DNA of 64,000 bases. Origin: Flavobacterium sp. LC2016-23 (lineage in GTDB: Bacteria; Bacteroidota; Bacteroidia; Flavobacteriales; Flavobacteriaceae). Position numbers and translations under genes: made by a program. Location: the NCBI RefSeq assembly GCF_009674775.1, contig NZ_WKKE01000025.1, forward strand, positions 1-64,000, read 5' to 3'. The notes beneath the pieces were generated by a model, which had not been told where the DNA came from, searched no databases, and saw only the letters and a list, made by a program, of their open reading frames with translations. Shown here one piece after another: positions 51,827 to 60,539 of the stretch (position 1 is its first letter; every line of letters begins with the position of its first letter).

Positions 51827-54073
51827 ATGAGAACTTTAGAAAATAAAAAACCGGACAATCACTCCTCTTCTCCTTTTTTTGGACCCAAAATCCAAAAAAA
51901 ACTAACAACCGGTACCGTTGGGGACAAATATGAAGTAGAAGCAGATAATGTTGCCGATAAAGTAGTCAACAAACAAAAAAGTGGCGGATTACTGCAGTCC
52001 AAAGGAGAAGAAGGCGTGCAGAAAAAACCAATTTCCGAAACCATATCCACCGTTCAGAAACAGGATTTAGAAAAAGAGAAACCGGTACAGAAAAAAGGCA
52101 AAGAAAAAGAAGAAGACAAAAAGAAAATACAAAAAAAGGCAGATAAAGACGAAGATAAAAAAGTACAGAAAAAGGGTAAGGAAAAAGAGGACGATAAAAA
52201 GAAAATACAAAAAAAGGCAGACAAAGACGAAGATAAAAAAGTACAAAAAAAGGGTAAGGAAAAAGAGGAAGATAAAAAGAAAATACAAAAGAAGGCAGAC
52301 AAAGACGAAGATAAAAAGATACAGAAAAAAGGCAAAGAAAAAGAAGAAGATAAAAAGAAGCCTGTTCAGAAAAAATCAAATAATAACGAGTCGACTGCCA
52401 ACGATGCTAAATTAGAAAACAATCTAAAAAGCAGCAAAGGCGGCGGATCACCTCTTTCTAAAGGTGTAAAAAGCGAAATGGAATCCGGTTTTGGAACCGA
52501 TTTCAGTCAGGTTCGTATCCATACCGACAGCAATGCCATGCAAATGAGTCAGGATCTCGGCGCTCAGGCATTTACGAACGGAAATGATATTTATTTTAAT
52601 TCCGGAAAATATGATACCGACAGCAAACAAGGCAAACATTTGCTCGCACATGAGCTTACCCATACCGTACAACAAGGTTCTAATGTTCAGAAGAAAGAGC
52701 AGACTCCAATACAAAGAAGCTGGCTTGGCGATGCCTGGGACAGTGCGACAGCTACCGTAAGTGACGGATGGGATGCGGCAACAGGAGCCGTTTCTGATGC
52801 GGCATCCGGTTTTGCCGATACCGTAAGTGAGGGCTGGAATGCCGCTACCGGAGCCGTTTCAGATGCAGTCTCTGGTTTTGCCAGTGATGTAAGCGCGGCC
52901 TGGGATTCCGCTACTACTTATCTTGGAGACCAGGCGAATGCTGTGTGGGATGGTATGAAATCATTAGGAAGCGATGCTCTCAATTGGTTATCCGGTGCCG
53001 CCTCCTATGTCTGGGACGGCATTAAGTGGTTTGGAAATAAAGCATGGGATATCATTAAAGTGATTGGTACTGTTTTATGGGAAAAACTATGTCTTTTGGG
53101 CAACAATGTCTGGTCTTTCCTTTCCAATATCCCGTCCCGATTATGGAGACTAGTTGTTCATGGCTGGGACGCAATAACTGGCGTATTAGGATGGGCCTGG
53201 GACGGACTGAGTGCCGCCGCCGGGCATTTATGGGAAGGTGTAAAAGGAGTCTTTAGCTGGTTGGGAAGCGGGATCGCGGGAGCAGCAAACTGGATCTTAG
53301 ACGGTGTAGTGGCCGGGTACGACTGGGCGGTAGATTTTATTACGGCACCAAGCCTGTCTAAACTCTGGAATGCCCTGACAGGAACTTTGGGCTGGCTGGG
53401 AAAAGGTATTACCGGCTTTGCCCAATGGGGATGGGACGGTATCGTTGGTGCAGCAGTCTGGGCCTGGCAGGGAATAAAAGGTTTTGCTTCCTGGATATGG
53501 GATGGCGTACTGGGCGGACTTACCTGGGCGGGAAAACTGTTATTATACATTATCGATTTACTTGGAATCTTTGAAATATTACAGCTGATATGGGGACTGA
53601 TTTTTAGAATGCGAAAATTAACAGATGTAGAAATAAATGCCTCGCTTCAAGTTCATCCGGCAGGCATGATTCCGTATGATTTGGTATATGTAGATGAAGG
53701 ATCTCTGGTAGCGTACATTTCCGGTTATTTTTCCGGAGGAGGCTACAGAGCCGTAACCACAGCGCATATCATTCATGCGGCACCGGGAGAAGATACCGCT
53801 ACCATGGTTCACGAATTGTCACATGTAGCACAATATGAACACGCAGGATCGGTGTATATGGCGCAGGCGATACATGCACAGGCTTTTGGTGAAGGGTACA
53901 ATTATATGAATAGTGACGGAACCTTTAAACATGCCCATTTTAATGAATTCAACAGAGAACAGCAGGCCTCAATGTGTGAGGATTATTACAAATCCCTAAA
54001 TGGCGGAGGCGGACGTGCTTCCGCTGCCGCGCTGCAGCCCTTCATAAATGAAATGAGAAGTGGTCAATTTTAA
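51827..54073 (+). CDS. eCIS cargo-type protein: DUF4157, Trp-rich repeats and a second HExxH domain
   Basis: 748 aa from the ATG at 51827 (a GTG lies one codon earlier). Order: short head; Lys/Glu repeats (four 26-residue units, 78 bp each, about residues 87-185); the DUF4157 domain with SKGGGSPLSKGVKSEMESGF, VRIHTDSNAM and the HELTH site near residue 276; about 300 residues of Trp/Gly/Ala repeats (WDGIKG-type, 11-14 residue period) that end in hydrophobic helices; and a C-terminal domain with a second zinc-type HELSH near residue 662 (ATMVHELSHVAQYEHAG). DUF4157 is a hallmark of eCIS-linked toxins. The Trp-rich part could insert into or coat membranes. It is most likely loaded cargo. Confidence 0.75.
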   Translation: MRTLENKKPDNHSSSPFFGPKIQKKLTTGTVGDKYEVEADNVADKVVNKQKSGGLLQSKGEEGVQKKPISETISTVQKQDLEKEKPVQKKGKEKEEDKKKIQKKADKDEDKKVQKKGKEKEDDKKKIQKKADKDEDKKVQKKGKEKEEDKKKIQKKADKDEDKKIQKKGKEKEEDKKKPVQKKSNNNESTANDAKLENNLKSSKGGGSPLSKGVKSEMESGFGTDFSQVRIHTDSNAMQMSQDLGAQAFTNGNDIYFNSGKYDTDSKQGKHLLAHELTHTVQQGSNVQKKEQTPIQRSWLGDAWDSATATVSDGWDAATGAVSDAASGFADTVSEGWNAATGAVSDAVSGFASDVSAAWDSATTYLGDQANAVWDGMKSLGSDALNWLSGAASYVWDGIKWFGNKAWDIIKVIGTVLWEKLCLLGNNVWSFLSNIPSRLWRLVVHGWDAITGVLGWAWDGLSAAAGHLWEGVKGVFSWLGSGIAGAANWILDGVVAGYDWAVDFITAPSLSKLWNALTGTLGWLGKGITGFAQWGWDGIVGAAVWAWQGIKGFASWIWDGVLGGLTWAGKLLLYIIDLLGIFEILQLIWGLIFRMRKLTDVEINASLQVHPAGMIPYDLVYVDEGSLVAYISGYFSGGGYRAVTTAHIIHAAPGEDTATMVHELSHVAQYEHAGSVYMAQAIHAQAFGEGYNYMNSDGTFKHAHFNEFNREQQASMCEDYYKSLNGGGGRASAAALQPFINEMRSGQF
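52084..52361 (+). repeat. 78-bp tandem repeats (26-residue Lys/Glu units)
   Basis: About three and a half units encoding QKKGKEKEEDKKKIQKKADK plus DEDKK. DNA identity between units is high, so number changes by recombination are likely. They produce long antisense open frames rich in Phe/Leu, which are shadows. Confidence 0.85.
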
Positions 54074-54086
54074 AAAATCAGAAAAT

Positions 54087-54731
54087 ATGAAATTAGTAAT
54101 TCTAAATTCCAATAAGAATAAATTCCAAATTCCAATTTTAAAACAAGCCGATCAGTTAGAATTTGAAAATTTGAAGTTTAATTTTTTTAACCAACTCATT
54201 CATTGGAATTTGGAATTTAAAATTTTGCGATTTACAATAGTTTTTTGTTTACTGTGTTGCTGCTTTACGGGATGTGACACTATATATACGAATAAATCAA
54301 ACCCATTAACGTTAACAACAGATTCGTCCGTATCAAAATGTTTGAGAGTAGAAGGTACACTCGCGGTTTTTCCGAGTTTAAGAAAAGTGTGTATCAATCC
54401 TAAAAATAACACGCTTTTAAAAAAGGAAATTCTGATCCTAATTTTTCATGATAAAAAAGAGGTACTGGACTTTAAGCGTAAAACAGACCAGGACAGTAAC
54501 AAATCGATTGCAAATATCAAACAGAAGATTGACACACAAAAGGATGATTATGCCGTAGTTCAGATCAATAGCACAGTTCCGTATGTTTTGTCTTTAAGTA
54601 ATACAACCGTTTTTAAAGAAGGTTTGTGGATTGTTTTCTATTCGGAGACCAATCAGGACATCCAAACTTTTTTAGAATTTAAGAGAATCGGAATTAATGA
54701 AATTCCAAAAACAAGCATAATTCCAATTTAA
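54087..54731 (+). CDS. Lipoprotein between the two cargo genes (start obscured by a palindrome)
   Basis: The recognisable protein starts with a lipoprotein signal (FTIVFCLLCCCFTGCDTIY) at about codon 47 of the frame from the ATG at 54087. The 45 codons before it are formed by a dispersed inverted repeat (54120-54136 and 54202-54218). A TTG at 54225 directly before the signal would give a normal lipoprotein of about 168 aa. The mature part has no known domain. It lies between two DUF4157 genes and might be an immunity or anchoring lipoprotein. Either the repeat has fused to the gene or the true start is the TTG. Confidence 0.5.
   Translation: MKLVILNSNKNKFQIPILKQADQLEFENLKFNFFNQLIHWNLEFKILRFTIVFCLLCCCFTGCDTIYTNKSNPLTLTTDSSVSKCLRVEGTLAVFPSLRKVCINPKNNTLLKKEILILIFHDKKEVLDFKRKTDQDSNKSIANIKQKIDTQKDDYAVVQINSTVPYVLSLSNTTVFKEGLWIVFYSETNQDIQTFLEFKRIGINEIPKTSIIPI
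54120..54218. repeat. 17-bp perfect inverted repeat at the lipoprotein start
   Basis: AAATTCCAAATTCCAAT (54120-54136) and ATTGGAATTTGGAATTT (54202-54218) are complementary over all 17 bases, 65 bases apart. It is a dispersed repeat that has landed at the start of a gene. Confidence 0.75.
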
Positions 54732-54743
54732 AATTGATACCGA

Positions 54744-57700
54744 ATGCCAGCCTTTACATCAAAAACAAAAGCAAGTCCTTCGCACTCCTCGTCCCATCAG
54801 GACAAGGGGCAGGACTCTTTTTTTGGGGTACAGGCAAAATTGAATATCGGAAAATCCAATGATAAACATGAAGCCGAGGCCGACAGAGTAGCAGACCATG
54901 TCGTCGCTGCTAAAAAAACCACAAATACAGAAACCTTCTTTTCGCCTTCATCCGTAGTACAGAAAAAACTGGCCCAAGACGTACAAAAGCAAGAAGATCA
55001 GAACCAGGAAATCCAGCAAAAAACAGTAGCCGAAACCATAACTCCGGTGGTCCAGCTAAAAGAGAATCCAATCCAGAACAAGCTGGATGCTAAAAAACCG
55101 GAAAAGCGTGAAATCAATAAAGACTTTTCCAAGCCAAAAACAGTAATTCAGAACAAAACTGAAAATAAGGTTCAGCCAAAAGAAGCGCCGCTGCCAAACA
55201 AAAAAGAAGTAAAAAAAACAGAAACGGTTCCGGTAAAAAAAGTAGAACTAAAACCTGAAATCCAAAATAAGACCGAAGAAGAGGTTCAGAAAAAAGACGA
55301 GAAACCCAAAGAAGAAAAAAAGGCAGAAATACAAAAAAAACCTCTAGTCGAACCGATAAATCCACCAGTAGTACAGCCAAAAGCAGAAAACAGCCCTGCT
55401 TCCGTAGCGGCTAAACCAGTTATTCAGCCAAAACCGGAGAAAGAAATCCAGGCAAAAGAAGAAGAGGAAGTCCAGGCCAAAGACGATGAAAAAGAACTTC
55501 AGATGAGTGCGGGTGCAGATGCCAGTCCTTCTGACAGCTCTAATCTTGAAAGCACTTTAAACAGTAGTAAAGGCGGAGGTTCTCCCCTGTCAGGAAAAGT
55601 AAAAACCGAAATGGAATCCGGTATTGGTGCCGACTTCAGCAATGTCCGCATACACAATGATTCAGCAGCCGTTCAGATGAATAAACAATTGGGCGCTCAG
55701 GCTTTTGCTACCGGAAACAATATTTATTTTAACGAAGGAAAATACAATCCAAACTCGCAGTCGGGCAAACATCTGCTTGCACACGAATTAACCCATACGG
55801 TTCAGCAAGGGGCAGCCATCAGAAAAAAACCGGAGCCCATCTCCCCTGCTCCCGAAATGATTCAGGGTTCGTTCCTGGATTTAGTTCCCGACTGGATCAT
55901 CAATGAAGCACGCCACATTCCCGGCTATACGCTTTTTACCGTTATTATCGGTTATGATCCTTTAAGGGAGGTGGATGTAGAGCGAACCCCTATTAACCTG
56001 GTAGAAGGATTAATGGGACTTGTTCCTTTCGGAACGGCCATATTCGACAAGCTTCAGGAATACGGAATATTACAACAGGTTTTTGACTGGGTAGAAGGAA
56101 AATTAGGCGAACTCGGATTAACCATCGACAGTATTATGGATATGGTAGAAGATGTTTGGGATAAAATATCCTTTCCTTATACCGATATCATTGATTTAGT
56201 TACTGAAAAATTCAACGAACTGGTAAACCGAATAACCTCTTTTGTAAGCGCCACAGTAGATCAGGTTATCACCTGGATCAAAGAAGCGCTGATTGATGTG
56301 GCAGAACCTATACTGGCAGAAAACAAGGCCTGGTCGTTAATCAAAAAAATAATCAAATACGATCCGTTAAGAGATGAGGCAGTAAATGCCACAACGGTAG
56401 AAATACTGGAAGATTTCTTAATCCTGATCGACAAGCAAACCGAGCTGGAACAGATGCGTGAAAAAGGCACGCTTCAAAAAACGGCCGACTGGCTCGACAC
56501 TCAGGTCGGAACTTTCAATTCGTTGTTGGGGGAACTTCGCGGACTTATCACTTCAGCCTGGGATGCGATTCAGCCTTCGAATCTGGTAAATATTGCCGAT
56601 AATCTTTCGGCACTGGCAGCTCAGGCGGGTGGGTTCCTGCAAAGAGTATGGGATTTTGCCGTAGGCGTAGCACTCAAAGTATTGGAACTTGTGAAAGAAT
56701 CCTTACTAGGATGGCTTTCTTCCCAGGCTGCTACCGTACGAGGTTATTCCCTGATCAAAGTAATTATAGGACGGGATCCTTTCACCAACGAAACCGTCGA
56801 ACGATCTGTTCCAAATCTCATCAGAGGTTTTATGAGCCTGATGGACGGCGGCGAAGAACAATACGCCCAAATGGTGGAAACGGGTGCCATTGCCCGAATT
56901 GCAGGTCAGATTGAAGCGGCTGTCGCTACTTTAAACATGACGCCTGCCGCTATTATTCAGCTCTTTACCGATCTCTGGAACTCGTTTACGATCGATGACC
57001 TTATTCATCCTCTTGATGCCTTTGTCCGTATTATTGAAAAATTCGGAGAACCTATCGGCCGCCTTATCGCTTTTGTTGCAGAAATCGTCCGAATTGTCAT
57101 TATGGCCATACTCGAAATCATGAATTTCCCATTCGACCTCATCGGAAACATCATAACCCGGGCCATGCAGGCCATCGATGACATCAAAAAAGATCCGATC
57201 GGTTTCCTTAAAAATATACTGCGTGCCATCAAACAGGGATTTGTTCAGTTCTTTGACAATATTGTAACGCATTTAATTGACGGGGTTACCGGCTGGTTGA
57301 TGAGTGAACTGAAAGATGCCAATATTCCTGTGCTTACCGATTTTAGTTTAAAAGGAGTGATTTCATGGGTACTTGAAGTACTGGGAATATCCATGGAAAA
57401 AATATGGGAGAAACTGGCGGCCCATCCGAGAATTGGTCCGGCACGTGTAGCCCGAATCCGCAGCATGATCAACACGCTTGAGGGCATCTGGACATTCATA
57501 AAAGATGTTCAGGAACGCGGTATGGCTGCTATTTGGGATAAAATCCAGGAACAACTCAGTAATTTATGGAATACTGTTCTTGATGCCGTGAAAAACTTTA
57601 TCATGGAACGTATCGTGAACCGTATCACTGCCCGACTGCTGAGCATGCTGGACCCAACCGGAATTATGGCTGTGATCAATGGTGCAATGGCTTTATACAG

Positions 57701-58961
57701 TGCGATTCAGAGTTTTATAAAATACCTGCGTGAAATGCTCGAAGTAGTCAACTCTTTTGTCAACGGTGTAGCCGATATCGCCAAAGGAAATGTAGCTACC
57801 GCCGCCAATTATCTCGAAAGAACCATGGGTCAGGCCATGCCAATTGTCATCGGGTTCCTGGCCAATCAGGTCGGACTTTCCGGAATTGGGGCAAGGGTTG
57901 GCGAAATGATTATTTCGGTTCGTCAAATGGTGGATGAGGCTCTTACGTGGCTGGTAAATAAAGCGGTAGATACCGGAATGAATATGTTAGACCGTCTTAT
58001 GGGAAGAGGTCAGCCCGAAACAGCTACACCGGCGGGTCCGGTTGCCGGAGCTTTAGCGGAGATTGATAGTGAAAGTGAAAAAGAAAATGATGAAGGAATG
58101 GTAACTCCAGATGAAGCCCAGGCCATTAAAAATAAGGTTAACAGTGACCAGGCATCCGTCATAAACATTTCTTCCGTAACGGATGGCGGAAGTACCTGGG
58201 ATTATCATTATGTACAATTAACAGCAGGTACACATAGCACCCCTAAAGCCAAGATACCCCGAACAGTCATTAAGTATAACGCCGGAAATGTCTTAGCCGA
58301 CCCGCTTACCAGTGACAGAGATGCCGGAAGCGGCCCGGGTGCATTACCGGGATGGGGGCATGCTCAGGCTTTAAACCTTGTTCATGATTCCTGGGTAAGA
58401 GGTCATATGTTAAGTGAAGAACTGGGCGGAACAGGAGCTGCACAGAATTTATCCATTATCTCTAAATCCATTAATGGGCTAATGGAAACCGGGCCCGAAA
58501 GATTCGCAAAGACAGCCACTGCCGCAGGTAAAAAATTATATTATGAAACCACCTGGGAAAATCACCCTGCAAATGGTGCCGTAGAAAATTTTGCTAAAAC
58601 CATAACAGTAAGTGTAGCCGAATATACAGGAGACACCAAAGGCCCTGTTACGAACTATCCTTTTACGCAGTCTGCCCCTCCGCTCACGGCAGCAGGGGCT
58701 ACTTTCAACTTAAATGAGTTAGGGAGACCAACTATCGTAGAACAATTTAAGGTCTCTTCAGATTTTGCTGAAGATATTATAGCAGCGAGAAGACTACATG
58801 GCCGATTTGGCAGTGTCGCGGATCTGGTTAGTAAAATCGAATTGTTATACACCGCAAAAGGAATTGTTCAGGGATCAAGAAAGTGGAATTCGATTCGAAA
58901 CAATGTAAGCTTAATAAACAGTAATATGAGTACTAATTCAAACCTTCAAATACAAGCATAA
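54744..58961 (+). CDS. eCIS cargo protein: DUF4157 plus C-terminal nuclease-like toxin
   Basis: 1405 aa. Residues 1-260 are Lys/Glu/Gln-rich with repeated VQKK/IQKK motifs. The DUF4157 domain follows, with HELTH near residue 347 (HLLAHELTHTVQQG). About 750 residues of amphipathic helices follow, with three repeats starting GYTLFTVIIGYDPLRE, WSLIKKIIKYDPLRDE and GYSLIKVIIGRDPFTNE. The C-terminal 270 residues hold WVRGHMLSEELGGTGAAQNL near 1217, a DNA/RNA non-specific nuclease (beta-beta-alpha metal) signature, and end in a helix-hairpin-helix-like segment (FAEDIIAARRLHGRFGSVAD). It is a large polymorphic-toxin-like cargo. The next gene starts inside its stop codon. Confidence 0.75.
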   Translation: MPAFTSKTKASPSHSSSHQDKGQDSFFGVQAKLNIGKSNDKHEAEADRVADHVVAAKKTTNTETFFSPSSVVQKKLAQDVQKQEDQNQEIQQKTVAETITPVVQLKENPIQNKLDAKKPEKREINKDFSKPKTVIQNKTENKVQPKEAPLPNKKEVKKTETVPVKKVELKPEIQNKTEEEVQKKDEKPKEEKKAEIQKKPLVEPINPPVVQPKAENSPASVAAKPVIQPKPEKEIQAKEEEEVQAKDDEKELQMSAGADASPSDSSNLESTLNSSKGGGSPLSGKVKTEMESGIGADFSNVRIHNDSAAVQMNKQLGAQAFATGNNIYFNEGKYNPNSQSGKHLLAHELTHTVQQGAAIRKKPEPISPAPEMIQGSFLDLVPDWIINEARHIPGYTLFTVIIGYDPLREVDVERTPINLVEGLMGLVPFGTAIFDKLQEYGILQQVFDWVEGKLGELGLTIDSIMDMVEDVWDKISFPYTDIIDLVTEKFNELVNRITSFVSATVDQVITWIKEALIDVAEPILAENKAWSLIKKIIKYDPLRDEAVNATTVEILEDFLILIDKQTELEQMREKGTLQKTADWLDTQVGTFNSLLGELRGLITSAWDAIQPSNLVNIADNLSALAAQAGGFLQRVWDFAVGVALKVLELVKESLLGWLSSQAATVRGYSLIKVIIGRDPFTNETVERSVPNLIRGFMSLMDGGEEQYAQMVETGAIARIAGQIEAAVATLNMTPAAIIQLFTDLWNSFTIDDLIHPLDAFVRIIEKFGEPIGRLIAFVAEIVRIVIMAILEIMNFPFDLIGNIITRAMQAIDDIKKDPIGFLKNILRAIKQGFVQFFDNIVTHLIDGVTGWLMSELKDANIPVLTDFSLKGVISWVLEVLGISMEKIWEKLAAHPRIGPARVARIRSMINTLEGIWTFIKDVQERGMAAIWDKIQEQLSNLWNTVLDAVKNFIMERIVNRITARLLSMLDPTGIMAVINGAMALYSAIQSFIKYLREMLEVVNSFVNGVADIAKGNVATAANYLERTMGQAMPIVIGFLANQVGLSGIGARVGEMIISVRQMVDEALTWLVNKAVDTGMNMLDRLMGRGQPETATPAGPVAGALAEIDSESEKENDEGMVTPDEAQAIKNKVNSDQASVINISSVTDGGSTWDYHYVQLTAGTHSTPKAKIPRTVIKYNAGNVLADPLTSDRDAGSGPGALPGWGHAQALNLVHDSWVRGHMLSEELGGTGAAQNLSIISKSINGLMETGPERFAKTATAAGKKLYYETTWENHPANGAVENFAKTITVSVAEYTGDTKGPVTNYPFTQSAPPLTAAGATFNLNELGRPTIVEQFKVSSDFAEDIIAARRLHGRFGSVADLVSKIELLYTAKGIVQGSRKWNSIRNNVSLINSNMSTNSNLQIQA

Positions 58962-59659
58962 TGGAAAAATTAATGCAAAATATCAAAAAATTTCGTGACG
59001 GTTTAAAGACAAATCCTCATGTCGAAATTAACGAAGCAGAATGGAAAGATTTTCTGGAACTATCCAGCTCAAGTATTCAATGGGCTATTGAAGATTTAGC
59101 CACAATTGGCAAAATCACTCTGGAATCGAAAGATGCTGCTGTTATTAAATTTTCAAGTCTCTCTGTTAAATGGAAAAGTAAAAGCCAAAACTATTTTTTA
59201 TACGGAGGGTTTCTTTTCAATGGAATTTTTGAAGCGCTTTCAAATCCATCCACTTTCTGGAAAATTGATTTTTCCCTGGCCCCCGATGCTGTAGTTCCTG
59301 ATGATCTTAAGCATTTTGAAAAACTGAACTGGTTTGAAAAACAAGCATGGGGAGACGACTGGAGATATGGATGCTTTGTAAGAGGCGCTAAAAAGTTTCC
59401 GCCACAAATTGCATTTTTTGACCGGAACTGGTACACTTTACTTGATATGTCCTTTGAGGAGTATGGCAACGCTATGATCGACTCTTGTGCGGTAAAAGGC
59501 TGGCAATATTTTTATATCGACTGGAATCAGGAAATACCACATAAAAAAATTGCTCTGGAAGATATGGAGCTGGCCGTAAAAGCACTTCCTGAATTATTTC
59601 CGGAACAAGACTTTACCTATCATATCAACAAACTGAATGAAGTGAAAGGGATAAAATAA
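58961..59659 (+). CDS. Probable immunity protein for the nuclease cargo
   Basis: A 232-aa soluble protein. Its ATG shares the last base of the toxin stop (TAATG), so it is translated in step with the toxin. It has no signal peptide or enzyme motif and is rich in Trp and Phe, with an acidic patch (EEYGNAMIDSCAVKGWQYFY), as in many immunity proteins. The role is inferred from position: it would protect the producer from the nuclease before export. Confidence 0.55.
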   Translation: MEKLMQNIKKFRDGLKTNPHVEINEAEWKDFLELSSSSIQWAIEDLATIGKITLESKDAAVIKFSSLSVKWKSKSQNYFLYGGFLFNGIFEALSNPSTFWKIDFSLAPDAVVPDDLKHFEKLNWFEKQAWGDDWRYGCFVRGAKKFPPQIAFFDRNWYTLLDMSFEEYGNAMIDSCAVKGWQYFYIDWNQEIPHKKIALEDMELAVKALPELFPEQDFTYHINKLNEVKGIK

Positions 59660-59716
59660 AACTGTTAAAAAAAGCACTTGAAAAATCAAATTTTCTAACC
59701 TTAAAAAACATTAGCC

Positions 59717-60538
59717 ATGCAAAAAACATCCTACCAAAAAGAACTGCTTATTAAAGCCACACAACAAAGAAAAGGGCTCAATAACAATAAAAAAGACATT
59801 GAAAAAATTCAGTCCTGGCTTAACTTATTTGCCATGCAAAATCCAAACGCGGGAACGGCAACGGGGATTGATGGTGATTTTGGACCGGCAACAGAAAAAG
59901 CAGTGCTGAATTTTCAAAAATTCAACGGCTTATCCCAAACAGGGACTGTAGATCAAAAGGTATTCGATGCGTTGACAGCTCCTCTTAAAAAAGCTTTCGA
60001 AGATCCTGTACCCGGCAATAATCTGAGAGAATTAATTTTAAGTACAGCCAAAAACCATCTTAAAAATCATCCTTTCGAACTCATCATCAACAACCAAAGT
60101 AACACAGGACCCTGGGTGCGAAGTTATATGGACGGTCATGAAGGAACCGACTGGTTTTGGTGTATGGGCTTTGTTCAGGCGATAATTGACCAGGCAGCCG
60201 CTGTTCAGGGGAAAAACTTCAAAACACTCATGCCGTTAACCTATAGCTGTGATACAGTTGGTGTAACCGGTATTCAGAAAAAAATACTGACACGCTATCA
60301 GGTGGCAAGAACGAATCCGTCGCTCATAAAACCCGGAGATGTATTTCTGATTCAGAAAACCACAAACGACTGGTTTCATACCGGAATTGTAACTGCGGTT
60401 CACGGAGATCTGATTGAGACCATTGAAGGCAATACTAATTCTGATGGTTCTCATAACGGAAATGCCGTCATGAACAGAATCAGAAATTATAAACAATCCA
60501 AAATAGATTTTTTTTCAATCGAATCTTTAGTAGCATAA
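59717..60538 (+). CDS. Peptidoglycan-binding plus cysteine peptidase-like protein
   Basis: 273 aa. Residues about 28-95 are a PG_binding_1 domain (IQSWLNLFAMQNP, GIDGDFGPATEKAVLNFQKF). Residues about 110-270 are a CHAP/NlpC-like amidase domain: cysteine C149 in DWFWCMGFVQAI, histidine H221 in DWFHTGIVT, followed by IETIEGNTN. There is no signal peptide, so it would either be released with the particle or act after lysis. Cell-wall enzymes of this type are found in eCIS clusters and could free the particles by lysis or open the target wall. Confidence 0.8.
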   Translation: MQKTSYQKELLIKATQQRKGLNNNKKDIEKIQSWLNLFAMQNPNAGTATGIDGDFGPATEKAVLNFQKFNGLSQTGTVDQKVFDALTAPLKKAFEDPVPGNNLRELILSTAKNHLKNHPFELIINNQSNTGPWVRSYMDGHEGTDWFWCMGFVQAIIDQAAAVQGKNFKTLMPLTYSCDTVGVTGIQKKILTRYQVARTNPSLIKPGDVFLIQKTTNDWFHTGIVTAVHGDLIETIEGNTNSDGSHNGNAVMNRIRNYKQSKIDFFSIESLVA

Positions 60539-60539
60539 A

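Noticed and set aside
52054-52379. Long antisense Phe/Leu-rich open frames over the cargo repeats
   Set aside because: They are mirror images of the Lys/Glu repeat units on the other strand and have no leader or homology.
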